Shown piece by piece: positions 7,253 to 17,500 of a stretch of DNA of 64,000 nucleotides. Both the position numbers and the translations under genes were made by a program. The stretch covers positions 1 to 64,000 of the forward strand of contig JADYZV010000100.1 of the NCBI GenBank assembly GCA_020852965.1. The letters are read 5' to 3'. Numbering within the stretch: the first letter of the stretch is position 1; every line of letters starts with the position of its first letter. This DNA is from Pirellulaceae bacterium. Its GTDB lineage: Bacteria; Planctomycetota; Planctomycetia; Pirellulales; Pirellulaceae. The notes beneath the pieces were generated by a model. That model did not search any database. It was not told the origin of the DNA and was given only the letters and a program-made list of their open reading frames with translations.

Positions 7253-8920
7253 ATGACTGTTTATGTCTTCGGACACCGCAATCCAGACACGGATGCAATT
7301 TGCGCTGCATTGGCATATGCCGACCTGCTGCAGCGGACGAGTCGACCTGATGCGGTGGCCGCCTGTTGCGGCGCACCCAACCAGCGCACCGAGTATGCGC
7401 TGCGTCGCGCGCGCTTGGCTCCACCGCGAATCGTGATGGATGTTCGCCCAGATTTGGCGGATGTCTGTCACCGAGAATCGATCGTAGCCTACGACGACGA
7501 AGTTTTTCACGAAGTGTACGAGCGCATGAAGGAGCACCACCTGGGTGCGGTCCCCGTGCTGGACCGCCAAGGTCGCTTGCGCGGACTGCTAACCCTGCTC
7601 GACCTACTAAAAGTTGTCTTCGAAGGGGATTCCGACCCGGTACTATCGCGACAGGTGACTAGCTCCGTCGTGAAAATTTGCTCGGTTCTGCAGGGCGAGC
7701 TGCGGCATGCGGTCGAAGTCGACGAGTGGTCGGACCTGCTGGTGATTGTGGGCGCGATGAGCGCCGAAGGATTTACCCAGCGATTGCACCAATTTCCCGC
7801 TGGACAACTATTGGTCGTTAGCGGCGACCGTCCGACGATTCAACTCCCCGCGCTCGAACATGGCGTACGTGTCTTGGTCGTCACGGGCGGTTACGAGCTC
7901 TCTCCTGGGCTTTTGCAATTGGCCAAACTCAATTCGGTCACGGTCATCTGCAGCGGCTATGACACCGCGACCACTACCATGCGCATCAAGTCGGCACGAC
8001 GTATCGATTCGGCCATTCAGGTTGACTGCATGACGCTGCCAGCCACGCTGCCGGTAGCCGATGCGCGCAAGCAGGTCGAACGCTCACGACAAAAGTTATT
8101 TCCAGTACTCGACGACCATGGCAAGTTGTTGGGGGTCATCTCGAAATCGGACTTGAGCAATCCTCCCAAGCCCAAATTGATTTTGGTCGATCACAACGAA
8201 CTCTCGCAAGCGGTGACCGGAGCTGACGAGGCGGACATTATTGAAGTACTAGACCACCATCGCTTGGGCGGCAGCCTGCGCTCAGACCAACCCATTCGCT
8301 TTGTCAACGAGCCGGTCGGGTCGACGTGTACCCTGGTCGCACGACAGTTTCGCGCGGCGGGCATCGATCCCACGCCGAACATCGCGTTGTGTATGGCCTC
8401 GGGGATCATCTCGGACACGCTCAACCTGCGATCGCCGACGACCACCGATGTCGATCGCGATATTTTGAAGTGGCTTTCTGGCTTCGCCAACGTCGACTTG
8501 GAGCAGTTCGCCAAGGAGTTTTTCGAGGTCGGCTCGGCGCTGCGTTCTCAATCGGCAGGCGCAGTAGTCCGTGAGGATTGCAAGGAGTTCGTCGATCGCG
8601 GCCAGTGTTTCTCCATTTCCCAGATCGAGGAGATTGGCTTCGAATTATTTTGGGAACGGAGTGGCGAGCTCCACGAGGCGCTGGTCGAGCTGGCGCGCGA
8701 GCGGAAACTTGATTTCTCGTTGCTCCTAGTCACGGACATCATTAGCAACGGCAGTTTGTTGCTAATGTCTAGCGAACCCGCGTTCTGGGAGGAGATCAAT
8801 TTCCCATGCTTGGAACGCCATCTATATAAACTCGAAGGTGTGGTGAGTCGCAAGAAGCAGTTGCTCCCGCTCGTTTCGAAGCTCCTGCAGAACGCGTCTT
8901 CGCCGTCGGAGATTGGATAG
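7253..8920 (+). CDS. ppaC: CBS-domain family II (Mn-dependent) inorganic pyrophosphatase
   Basis: A 555-residue cytoplasmic enzyme predicted to hydrolyse pyrophosphate to phosphate (EC 3.6.1.1). Domains in order: N-terminal DHH part with GHRNPDTDAI (residues 7-16), a CBS motif (HHLGAVPVLDRQGRLRG, near residue 100), a DRTGG-like domain (VRVLVVTGGYELSPG, near 210), a second CBS motif (KLFPVLDDHGKLLGVIS), the metal-binding LVDHNE (D313) and LDHHRLG (D334-H336), and a DHHA2 C-terminus. Plain family II enzymes are about 310 residues; the extra 245 are the regulatory insert, which in known CBS-PPases binds adenine nucleotides. It starts 16 bases after the acyltransferase pair and is probably co-transcribed. 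Confidence 0.93.
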   Translation: MTVYVFGHRNPDTDAICAALAYADLLQRTSRPDAVAACCGAPNQRTEYALRRARLAPPRIVMDVRPDLADVCHRESIVAYDDEVFHEVYERMKEHHLGAVPVLDRQGRLRGLLTLLDLLKVVFEGDSDPVLSRQVTSSVVKICSVLQGELRHAVEVDEWSDLLVIVGAMSAEGFTQRLHQFPAGQLLVVSGDRPTIQLPALEHGVRVLVVTGGYELSPGLLQLAKLNSVTVICSGYDTATTTMRIKSARRIDSAIQVDCMTLPATLPVADARKQVERSRQKLFPVLDDHGKLLGVISKSDLSNPPKPKLILVDHNELSQAVTGADEADIIEVLDHHRLGGSLRSDQPIRFVNEPVGSTCTLVARQFRAAGIDPTPNIALCMASGIISDTLNLRSPTTTDVDRDILKWLSGFANVDLEQFAKEFFEVGSALRSQSAGAVVREDCKEFVDRGQCFSISQIEEIGFELFWERSGELHEALVELARERKLDFSLLLVTDIISNGSLLLMSSEPAFWEEINFPCLERHLYKLEGVVSRKKQLLPLVSKLLQNASSPSEIG

Positions 8921-9231
8921 ACACACCAAGGTCTATTTGAGTACGGGGATTCATCGCCGCTTTGGCCCTCCCCGCAGTTCGCAACCAGTGGAAGCTCGGT
9001 GTCACCAGTGCGGCTGGACGAATGGCGTTCAGCGGGCCGTGCCTAAAACAACAACTTTCCGACCAAAAAACCTGCGCCGAGGCGCATTCTGACTAGACTG
9101 GTTGCAGCGAGAAATCGCGCGGCACCAGAGCGTATCGATTCGACTTTCTCAAATCCGCTCGAATATCGCTGGGGAAAGTTGGTCTTTTCCCAAAACGAAC
9201 GCCTGACCGAGCGGATTGGATTGAGCCGACG
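8921..9231. other. Intergenic stretch
   Basis: 311 bases between the pyrophosphatase and the radical SAM gene, both on the plus strand. No gene, strong hairpin or clear promoter is visible. Open frames on the minus strand here are extensions of shadows of the radical SAM gene. Confidence 0.4.
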
Positions 9232-10917
9232 ATGACAACTCTAAAACCGACCGACCGACTGCATTGTCTGTTGGTACAGCCGAAGTTTGAAGAGTCGAAC
9301 TTTTGGAATTTCGTTGAAGGAGCGCGAGCCATCGGTGCCAAAGCCACGGCACCTCCGCTAGGTCTGTTGACGGTGGCGGCGATGCTGCCCGAGCACTGGG
9401 AACTGCGGGTAGCCGACCTGAATGTGGCACCGCTGGGCGAAGCCGATTTGGCGTGGGCTGACATGGTTTGTACCGGTGGCATGTTGCCGCAGCAGCCTGG
9501 CACCATGCGAGTTATCGAGCTCGCTCAGCAACAGGGCAAGTACGTGGTGGTTGGCGGTCCCGATCCCACCAGCCAACCCGATCTCTATACGCAAGCCGAC
9601 GCCTTGGTGCTTGGCGAAGGCGAGTCGTCGATTCCAGTCTGGTTGCGAAAATGGGAAGCGGGTGATCCGTGTGGTCGCTTTGAGCCCGACGCCACCGTCG
9701 ACATTACCACGACTCCCATACCACGTTGGGATTTGATCTCCTTCAGTGACTACTTGCATGCCGGTATGCAATCGTCGCGTGGCTGTCCATACAACTGCGA
9801 ATTCTGCGACGTGATAGAATTGTTTGGACGCAAGCCGCGTGTGAAAACTCCCGAGCAGTTTGTAGCCGAGCTGCAGAGGCTGTACGACTTGGGCTATCGT
9901 GGCTGGGTCGATATTGCGGACGATAATTTCATCGGCAATCGGCAGAAGATAAAGCCGGTCCTGCAGGCAACCGCCGATTGGATGCGCCAGCACAAATACC
10001 CATTCGTGCTCTCGACGGAGGCCAGCGTCAATTTGGCCGATGACGACGAGTTGCTCTCCCTGATGAACGCTTGTCAATTCCGCTACGTCTTCCTAGGGAT
10101 TGAAACTCCCGACCACGAAGTGCTCGCACAAACACAAAAGCGAATTAATACGGTACGCCCACTGATCGAACGCATTCATCGCATTTATGCGGCCGGCATT
10201 TCAGTCACGGCTGGCTTCATTATTGGTTTTGATTCCGAGCCGACGGGCGTTGATGAGAAGCTGATTCCTTTCATTCGAGATAGTGGCATTTCACTAGCCA
10301 TGGTCGGCCTGTTGACCGCTCTGCCGAACACGCAGTTGACCCGTCGCTTGGGGCGTGAGGGGCGTTTGATATCGACCGATCATCGCCGCATCGAGAGCTC
10401 GGAGGAGGACTACAGGTTGAGGATATCGGTGGGGGTCGATCAAACGATTGGAGGTCTCAACTTTGTGACCGTGCGAGATCGTGTGGAGATCTACCAGGAG
10501 TTGAGTCGTGTCATCACCGACATCTACTCGCCCTCTGCGTTCATGAGCCGCGTCCTGGATACAGCTCGGCGACTGGATCTGAACTCGCGTCACCAGCCCA
10601 ATGCCTGGGAGTGGCGGAGGATGCTGCGCGGCTTTGCGCACGTGTCTTGGAGTTTGACAATGAACCGCCGCACGCGTTGGCACTATCTCAAGACCGCTTG
10701 GAAAGCGATGTGGCTCGGCTTTCAGAAGTTCGAGTTCGCACACACCACGCTGGGGGCCTTTTTGCATTTCCACCGCCAAGCCGAAGCCATTCAGCTCGAA
10801 CTCAAGAAGTCGATTGAGTACGCGCAGTACGAAGCCCTCTATCCTCGGAGCGTTGGCGATATGCGGCCGGCCGTCGACGCCGTGACACTGCCTGTGCTGC
10901 CGGTGGAGAGTTGCTGA
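9232..10917 (+). CDS. B12-binding radical SAM protein (DUF4070 type)
   Basis: A 561-residue radical SAM protein. The N-terminal third resembles a cobalamin-binding Rossmann domain (PPLGLLTVAAMLP, then LGEADLAWADMVCTGGML and GKYVVVGGPDPTS). The 4Fe-4S site is RGCPYNCEFCD with C185, C189 and C192. The end has the DUF4070-like C-terminal region. This arrangement is found in B12-dependent radical SAM methylases, including hopanoid methylases, and in several uncharacterised relatives. A role in modifying a hopanoid or another lipid is possible but not shown by the sequence. It stands alone, with no sterol or hopanoid genes beside it. The start ATG has only weak ribosome-binding support. Confidence 0.85.
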   Translation: MTTLKPTDRLHCLLVQPKFEESNFWNFVEGARAIGAKATAPPLGLLTVAAMLPEHWELRVADLNVAPLGEADLAWADMVCTGGMLPQQPGTMRVIELAQQQGKYVVVGGPDPTSQPDLYTQADALVLGEGESSIPVWLRKWEAGDPCGRFEPDATVDITTTPIPRWDLISFSDYLHAGMQSSRGCPYNCEFCDVIELFGRKPRVKTPEQFVAELQRLYDLGYRGWVDIADDNFIGNRQKIKPVLQATADWMRQHKYPFVLSTEASVNLADDDELLSLMNACQFRYVFLGIETPDHEVLAQTQKRINTVRPLIERIHRIYAAGISVTAGFIIGFDSEPTGVDEKLIPFIRDSGISLAMVGLLTALPNTQLTRRLGREGRLISTDHRRIESSEEDYRLRISVGVDQTIGGLNFVTVRDRVEIYQELSRVITDIYSPSAFMSRVLDTARRLDLNSRHQPNAWEWRRMLRGFAHVSWSLTMNRRTRWHYLKTAWKAMWLGFQKFEFAHTTLGAFLHFHRQAEAIQLELKKSIEYAQYEALYPRSVGDMRPAVDAVTLPVLPVESC

Positions 10918-11006
10918 GGAAAGGCTGTTGAGAAGAGGCCGAGCAGAGGTGCGCGGATGGCAAAGCCGGAGCAGGGATGAATAGGGGAGAGTAGTAAGAA
11001 GTAGTA

Positions 11007-11033
11007 TCCGACGGCGGAGCGTCGGGCCACATT
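11007..11033 (-). repeat. 27-nt REP-like repeat, left copy
   Basis: Identical on the opposite strand to 11451-11477 and 45029-45055. It contains a CCGACG/CGTCGG stem with a six-base loop. It touches the stop codon of the response regulator gene (stop at 11034-11036). Confidence 0.85.
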
Positions 11034-11429
11034 CTAGAGTTTCCAGCCGTACGACTTGGCGAGGATGAGTTCGACGGTGCCGGTCACGTCGCGGAGCGTA
11101 AACGGCTTGGCTAGTACCGAAGCGGTGTTGAGCTCATGGGCTTGGCGCACAATGGCTTCGTCGAGCTGGGCACTCATTAAGATGCAAGGCAGCGAGACGC
11201 CGACGACTCGGCGAATCTGTGTCAAGGCTTCGAGCCCGGTTAGTCGTGGCATATGAACGTCCAAGATCACTAGATGCAGCCCCACTTGATTCTGTACGAT
11301 ATCAACCGCTTCCCGACCATCGGCGGCCAGACGTGTGCAGTAGCCGCGGCGGGCGAACACCTCCCCCAGCGACTCGCGGAAATCACGGTCGTCGTCGGCA
11401 ATCAAAATGCTAGGCTCTGTCCATTGCAC
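11034..11429 (-). CDS. Single-domain response regulator (receiver only)
   Basis: A 131-residue receiver domain without an output domain. Acidic triad ADDD (D12-D14), phosphoacceptor D57 in VILDVHMP, conserved S86 in LMSAQ and K108 in LAKPF are all present, so it should be phosphorylatable. I choose the GTG at 11429 because GGAGG lies ten bases upstream. The frame stays open further upstream, but that would translate the 27-nt repeat, giving a tail unrelated to the receiver fold. No histidine kinase lies nearby. The gene is exactly enclosed by inverted copies of a repeat. It may act as a phosphate shuttle or bind a partner protein. Confidence 0.88.
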   Translation of the reverse strand: MQWTEPSILIADDDRDFRESLGEVFARRGYCTRLAADGREAVDIVQNQVGLHLVILDVHMPRLTGLEALTQIRRVVGVSLPCILMSAQLDEAIVRQAHELNTASVLAKPFTLRDVTGTVELILAKSYGWKL

Positions 11430-11450
11430 CGCAGCTACCCTCCGAACCTT

Positions 11451-11477
11451 AATGTGGCCCGACGCTCCGCCGTCGGA
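11451..11477 (+). repeat. 27-nt REP-like repeat, right copy
   Basis: Inverted with respect to 11007-11033 and identical over 27 bases. It lies 21 bases upstream of the GTG start of the response regulator, so it sits where the promoter or leader should be. Confidence 0.85.
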
Positions 11478-11650
11478 TTGCACCTCAAAAAAAATCCGCC
11501 GACGTGGAATCCAGACCGGTGCGCTACCCCTGCCCAATTGGCAGTGTGGGACGCGCGAGCATGATAACATGCATTATGCGTACCCAAACTGCTCAAGGGA
11601 AGAGCGAACTGTGACGTTGTCCAACTTAACTACCTCCATGGAACTTACAT

Positions 11651-12409
11651 TTGGCTGTTGAACAATCCGATGCGATCGTGCTACGCGTCATTCCGTGGAG
11701 TGAAACGAGCCTGATTGCACATATCTACACGCGTGACTTTGGCAAGTTATCGGTGCTGGCCAAAGGTGCGCGGCGACCGAAAAGCCCCTTCGAAGCTGCT
11801 CTTGACCTGCTTTCGATCTGTCGCGTAGTGTTCATTGCCAAAGGTTCCGATGCACTCGACCTACTGACCGAAGCCAAATTGACACGACGTTTTCGCGGCG
11901 GAGCTCGCGAATTGCTGCGGCTGTACGCGGGTTACTACGTGGCAGAGTTATTGGAGCGTTTAACGGATAAACAAGATCGACAGCCAGAAATTTTCGATCT
12001 GGCCGAGGCGACATTGGCAGCCATCTCGGAACCCGATCAGGAGCTGGCTGGGGTGGTGCTTCGTTGGGAATTGCAGATGTTGCGACTGGTTGGGCACTTG
12101 CCCAGCCTGCGGCGCTGCGCCCACTGTGGGCAGGACGTGGCCGACGGTCCCTGGTGGGTTTTCGGAACGCTGGCCAGCGGCGTATTGTGTGCGAGTTGCC
12201 AAGTGGGGCAGCGACAGATGATCCGCGTCCCCAGCGGGGCCATTGATGAAATGGAACAGTTTAGTAACAGCTCATGGCGCGAGATCGATATTTCGGGCTT
12301 GAGCCCACAGCACCGATCGGTTATTCGCGGAGTAGTGACACGGTACCTGACCGTCCTGCTCGATCGAAAATTGCAGATGCATCCCTTTTTAGAGGAGCTT
12401 GGGCGTTGA
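11651..12409 (+). CDS. recO: DNA repair protein RecO
   Basis: A 252-residue RecO, normal for the family (about 240-260). It works in the RecFOR pathway, binding single-stranded DNA and helping load RecA at gaps. The N-terminal OB-fold (SDAIVLRVIPWSETSLIAHI, then GKLSVLAKGARRPKS) is followed by a helical region and a zinc-finger pair CAHC and CASC near residues 155-182. The start is TTG at 11651; no better in-frame start is visible and ribosome-binding support is weak. Its stop overlaps the TTG start of the next gene (TTGA), so recO is translationally coupled to the outer-membrane assembly gene. Confidence 0.95.
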   Translation: MAVEQSDAIVLRVIPWSETSLIAHIYTRDFGKLSVLAKGARRPKSPFEAALDLLSICRVVFIAKGSDALDLLTEAKLTRRFRGGARELLRLYAGYYVAELLERLTDKQDRQPEIFDLAEATLAAISEPDQELAGVVLRWELQMLRLVGHLPSLRRCAHCGQDVADGPWWVFGTLASGVLCASCQVGQRQMIRVPSGAIDEMEQFSNSSWREIDISGLSPQHRSVIRGVVTRYLTVLLDRKLQMHPFLEELGR

Positions 12410-13686
12410 ACCGCAGTAGCCCATCACCATCGATACGCTGGCGACCAGCCGTGCAGGCTCGGACTGCGCCCCTCCTGATTGGCAGTGCGCTGGTCATCAG
12501 TGCGCTCGTAGGCTGTTCTGTATTCTCTACTAAAAAGACCCTGTTGTCCGACTACGATGCAACGCGGCGAAGTATCGAGAATCCGACGATCAATGACAGC
12601 GAAGATGGCATCTTTCAACCCGAAGGGGTCACCGCCGAAAAACGCAAAGGAGGCGACTCCTTCTTTGCTCGGATGGGGCTGACCGCCAAGCGGCGCAAAG
12701 ATGTGACCCTGGCCAAAGCCAGATTCGCCGAAGGGGAAACGCTGTACGACCAAGCCATCGCCGCCGAGGGGACAGACCGCGCACGCCTGTTTCGCGAAGC
12801 GTCCACCAAATTCCAAGAAGCTGCCAAGAATTGGCAGAGCTCCAGTCTCGAACAAGAAGCCCTGATTTGGGCAGCGGAGGCTCACTTCTTTGCCGAAGAC
12901 TACTACGACGCAGAGCAGCTCTACGCAAAACTAAACAAAGAGTATCCACGCAATCCGTATCTCGATCACGTCGATTCACGCCGCTTCGAGATCGCTGACT
13001 ACTGGCTCAAAACGGATAGCGCCAACCACAAGTCGTTTGTGGTGATGAACGTCTCCGACCCCAAGTTTCCGTGGAACGATACCGGCGGACATGGCAAGCG
13101 TGTGCTCGAGAGGGTGAGAATTGAAAATCCGACTGGCAAGGTTAGCGACGACGCGACCATGCGATTGGCGGTCGAGGACTTTCAAAAGGGCAATTACGAA
13201 AGCGCGGCGGATACATTCGCCGATCTGCGTTTGACATTTCCCGATAGCGAACACCAGTTCAACGCACAGTTCCTCGAATTGCAGAGTTTGCTGGCTTCCT
13301 ATCAGGGTGCAGACTATAGCAGTATACCGCTGACCGATGCCCAGGCGCGTATCAAGCAGATGGTGCGTCAGTTCCCTCAGGAAGCCTCTCAGAAGCAAGA
13401 CGAGTTGAACGAAGCCTATTCCAAGATTCGCTTTCAGATGGCCGAGCGAGTGTGGAAGCAGGCCGACTACCGCTACAAGCGTAGTGAAAACAAAGCGGCC
13501 AGATTCCACTACCAACGCATTCTCGAAGAATACGAAGACACGCCCTTTGCTCCACGAGCCACAGAGATGTTGACCAAGTTAGAAGGGCTTCCCGATGATC
13601 CGCCTCAACGCTTCAAACCATTGGTGTGGATGTTCAACGCCGGCAATGAGGATCGACCTTGGCTGAAGAATCCGACTGCGGAGTAA
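12406..13686 (+). CDS. BamD/YfiO-like outer-membrane assembly lipoprotein (TPR)
   Basis: About 426 residues from the TTG at 12406, which overlaps the recO stop and has AGAGGAG upstream; the frame is open further up inside recO. The signal peptide ends in a lipobox (SALVGC). TPR-like pairs follow: LFREASTKFQEAAKNW, EALIWAAEAHFFAEDYYDAEQLYAKL, NYESAADTFADLRLTFPDS and a last one near the end (ENKAARFHYQRILEEYEDT). This matches BamD/YfiO-type proteins that help the BAM complex insert barrels, but it is longer than the roughly 245-residue enterobacterial BamD and has a charged N-terminal insert. It is followed two bases later by lptE. Confidence 0.8.
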   Translation: MNRSSPSPSIRWRPAVQARTAPLLIGSALVISALVGCSVFSTKKTLLSDYDATRRSIENPTINDSEDGIFQPEGVTAEKRKGGDSFFARMGLTAKRRKDVTLAKARFAEGETLYDQAIAAEGTDRARLFREASTKFQEAAKNWQSSSLEQEALIWAAEAHFFAEDYYDAEQLYAKLNKEYPRNPYLDHVDSRRFEIADYWLKTDSANHKSFVVMNVSDPKFPWNDTGGHGKRVLERVRIENPTGKVSDDATMRLAVEDFQKGNYESAADTFADLRLTFPDSEHQFNAQFLELQSLLASYQGADYSSIPLTDAQARIKQMVRQFPQEASQKQDELNEAYSKIRFQMAERVWKQADYRYKRSENKAARFHYQRILEEYEDTPFAPRATEMLTKLEGLPDDPPQRFKPLVWMFNAGNEDRPWLKNPTAE

Positions 13687-13688
13687 CT

Positions 13689-14222
13689 ATGCCACTCGCG
13701 ATCCGCTGGATGCTGTTGTTGAACGCAGGACTCCTGCTCGCCGTTGCAGGTTGCGCCGGTTATCAGCTCGGTTCCGCCTCGTTGTACAATCCCAACATCC
13801 GCACGATCTACATTCCCATCATTCGCAATGAGACCTTTCGGCATGACCTGGGAGTGCAGTTGACCGAAGCCGTGCAGAAGGAAGTCGAGTTGCGGACTCC
13901 GTATAAGGTAGTCGCCAATCCCAGCGCCGACAGCACGCTCACTTGCCGCGTCACAGCGCAGACGAAGCGCGTCATCGTCGAGGCCAACACCGACGAGCCG
14001 CGCGCCTTGGAGAACATGATTTCAGTCGAGCTGACTTGGACCGATCGCCAGGGCAATTTGCTAATGGACAATCGCTTTGTGCCCCAAGGCGAACTGGCCT
14101 TCTTCTTTATCCAAGGGAGCGACTTCATTCCCGAGGGTGGCCAAAGCATCGCCACCAGTCAGATGCGCGCCGTGGAACAATTGGCGCAACAAATCGTCAG
14201 CCAAATGGAAGTCCGTTGGTAG
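13689..14222 (+). CDS. lptE: LPS-assembly lipoprotein LptE-like
   Basis: A 177-residue lipoprotein. Signal peptide with lipobox AVAGC, then the family opening GYQLGSASLYNPNIRTIYI, then RNETFRHDLGVQLTEAVQKE and a beta-rich remainder. LptE plugs the LptD barrel that places LPS in the outer leaflet. I start at the ATG at 13689, two bases after the preceding stop; a longer start would overlap that gene and put residues before the signal peptide. Together with the BamD-like gene upstream this is an outer-membrane biogenesis pair. No lptD is visible in the window. Confidence 0.87.
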   Translation: MPLAIRWMLLLNAGLLLAVAGCAGYQLGSASLYNPNIRTIYIPIIRNETFRHDLGVQLTEAVQKEVELRTPYKVVANPSADSTLTCRVTAQTKRVIVEANTDEPRALENMISVELTWTDRQGNLLMDNRFVPQGELAFFFIQGSDFIPEGGQSIATSQMRAVEQLAQQIVSQMEVRW

Positions 14223-14536
14223 ATAAGTCCCCGGAAGGCTCGCAGCGAGCGCTGCGCAAGCACAGCGCGGGCCGCGAGTTCAGCACCGACAAGCCGCCCC
14301 ACCGATTCTCCTCAGATTCTCCTCGGGGATCCTAAAGTTGGGGTAAACGAATTGAGCGAATGCAGATACCCACCTCCCCATAGAGACCATTTTGGTCTGG
14401 TGATTTCGCGCTCAATTTGTGGCTAAACGTGTTGATTGAATTCGACGATCTGTTAGGTTGAAACCATGTCTCGTTATGCTTGAGTTAGTAACGCCACTGC
14501 TCACTGCCCCGTTGGCACTTTTCATCGAGAGCGGCC
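14223..14536. other. Intergenic stretch
   Basis: 314 bases between lptE and the large dockerin protein. The first part is GC-rich with short imperfect inverted repeats (for example CCCC/GGGG arms near 14296-14330), which might serve as a weak terminator. I see no gene and no well-formed promoter. Confidence 0.4.
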
Positions 14537-17500
14537 ATGGATTATTTCACTTCGTTTTTTCGTGCTTCACAGCGAAGCGCACGGAAATTGTTGTTGGGCG
14601 AATTGCTAACCAAGACGCCTGCCTCCCGCTGTCGATCGCTGCACCCCAAACGAACATGGCATCGACTGGTGCGGATGGAGCAGCTTGAAATGCGCGCCAT
14701 GCTTTCTGCCAGTCCCATTGATGGTCGCCCCTATTTTGATATTGGCCCCTCGGATGGAATCGCATTGGATCAACCGCGTGTCACGGTGCAGCTCATCGAT
14801 GAAGCGGAAAATATTATAGGCCCGAGCACATTCAATTCTTGGTTGTTGGATACTGGGGCCAATACCATACTCGGTTTCCAAACGGCTGTAGGAGATATGA
14901 AGGGTCCTCCCGCGTATCAGACAGATGGCCAATTCGAGGAACTCGGCGTGGGCGGGAGCTCCCTCTATGATATATCCAAGTCCTATCGGTTCGACTTTGC
15001 GGGAGAGAACGGCATCCGCAATACGCTTCCCGATACTCGGATCATTACCGATGCGACCCGCGACGTGAGTATTGCTGGACCGTATGGCATCGTGGGCATG
15101 CCCGCCATGACGGAGCGGGTGACTACGCTAGACTTTACTCCGTGGACGACGATCGAGGGGCTGGACCTATTCATGAAGGTCGAATTCCGCAATGACGTTC
15201 CTGCCTATAGCGGCCCACGGTATACGATCGCCCTTGACAATCGACACGAGTACTTTCCCGAGCCTTACGTTGTCCCTGCTGGCAACCCACCGCCGGCGTG
15301 GGCCGATATCCCCTATCTGTCTGCGCAGCTATTGCACAACGGGCGGACGTCGAGCGGCAATTTCATACTCGATACCGGTGCACAGGTCAGCATCCTCAAT
15401 CGCCGTATGGCATTCGAACTGGGGCTCGACACCAATAACGATGGCGAACTCGATAACAAGGATGCGAGCTATGCTCGCAACGAAACGATCAGTGGTATTG
15501 GCGGATCGACCGATGTGCCGGTGTTCCTGATCGACGAAGTGCATGTGCCGACCGAGGAGGGACCGGATATGGTTTGGACCGACTTGCAGTGGTTGATACT
15601 CGATATCGACCCTGGCATTGATGCTGTCTTCGGCTTTGACAATATGACCAGTGGCTGGATCGAAGCGTTCGGGAAAGATGGCAACTCCGGCTACATCATG
15701 CAATCGCATCTCGACTTCCGGAATTACGAAGCCACGGGCCAAGGGAAGATGTACATCGACGTAAATCCCGAGATTGGAGGGGCCGTAGATCCCAATGGCC
15801 CAGGTGCAGCAATCGATGAAAGTGGCGGCTTGACCAGCGTAAGCGAGATCGGCGTAACGGACACTTATACGCTTCGATTGAACACGGCTCCTGCGGCCAA
15901 TGTTCGCGTCACTCTGGACAGTCCCGACGACCAGCAAGCGACTGCCGTGGATGCCAACAATCCCAGTCACAACTACTTGGATTTTACACCCTTGAATTGG
16001 AGCATTCCCCAAACGGTGTTGGTCAGTGCTCTCGACGATTCTACCCAGGAGAGTTTCCACCGTACCTTTGTTCGCCACACTAGCACCAGCAGCGATCCGG
16101 CCTACCAAGCAGTCGGCATGCCACGCGTCGTGATCAACATTACCGACAACGACTTTCCGGGCGTGATGCTCATTCCCAGCGACGGGGCGACCGAGGTGAC
16201 CGAAGGTGGAGCAACCGATACCTACCAAATCGTCTTGACATTTCCTCCCGCCATGCCCGTCACGATTACGATGGCAAACGTACAGAATCAAGTCACCGCG
16301 ACTGCACTGGTCGGTGGAGGAAACTCACTAGTCTTCACGCCAGGAAATTGGGACGTGCCTCAGACTGTTTTAGTTACCGCCGTTGATGATGCGTTTAGCG
16401 AAGGCACTCTAAAAACTTACATCAGCCATTCGCTCACCACCGAAGACACCGATTTCCAATTAGCTTTTATTCTGCAAGAGGTAGTCACGATCAACGACAA
16501 CGATGTGGCCGATACTACGCCTCCTCGCGTGCTCGATGTGCAAGTCGGTTCGAGCCGTTGGTCCGCACCATTTATTGACGCCGTCGATGGTGGTGGGATC
16601 GCAAGCGGCAATGGTCGCGGCCTGTCGCTGGCCGGCCCTGAGCAATTGAGAAACCTACCTTGGATCAATATCGATCGCTTATACATCCAGTTCAGTGAAG
16701 ATGTGGCGGATAGCTTGAGTCCTTCCAAAATTGCCTTGGTGGGAACCAACCTAGCCAACTACATGCCAGGCGTGACGCTAGCCTACGGAGAAGATGGCAC
16801 CAACGTAGCCACGCTCCGTTTCGCCACTCCCATCGCCAATGACAGTCTCATCCTTTCGCTGCTCGATACGATCACCGATGCTGCGGGCAATCCATTGGAC
16901 GGAGAATGGAGCGATGCCGTCAGTACGAGTTCTGGCAATGGAACTGCGGGTGGGAGATTCGATTTCCGCTTAGATGTCTTGCCCGGAGACGTCGACAACT
17001 CTGGCGGAGTTAGCTCCATCGACCTGTACGACGTTTATGGCATGTGGGGAACAGTTGTCCATGAAAAGAACGATGCCTACTTCGATGTCGATGGCAACGG
17101 TGGCATAATCTCAATTGATCTTTACGAAGCATTCAAGTGGTATGGACGAATCCTGCCGCCCCCACCAGCGCCCTTTGTATTCGCATCACTTTTCAGCGCT
17201 GCCGCCCCAGTGAGCGCGGAAACGGCGCACGTCAAGCCATCCAGTCCCCCTCTATTGCGTGCCCCCTTGAACAGTGCCGCGAATTCACGCTTGCGCACGG
17301 CGCACGTTCTACTTCAAAACCGGCTGAATTCAGGCCCAGTCGAAAGTGAATTACGGTTCTGCCCCCAGGAGCTAGTGGCTCCACAACCACGCCACGCCGT
17401 CCTCCCCCTTTCCGCGCGGGACGATTGGTTTGCAGCGTTAGATGATTTGTCGCAGATTTCGGGCTATAATGTACGTCGCAATACCAACCAGCCCGAATCG

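Noticed and set aside
11430-11570. Longer N-terminus for the response regulator (to 11570)
   Set aside because: It would translate the 27-nt repeat; GGAGG before the GTG at 11429 gives a normal receiver length.
12274-12405. Longer N-terminus for the BamD-like protein
   Set aside because: It would lie inside recO and place about 44 residues before the signal peptide; the TTG at 12406 overlapping the recO stop has a ribosome-binding site.
15329-16291. 320-codon minus-strand open frame
   Set aside because: Antisense to the middle of the dockerin protein; no domain or signal is visible.
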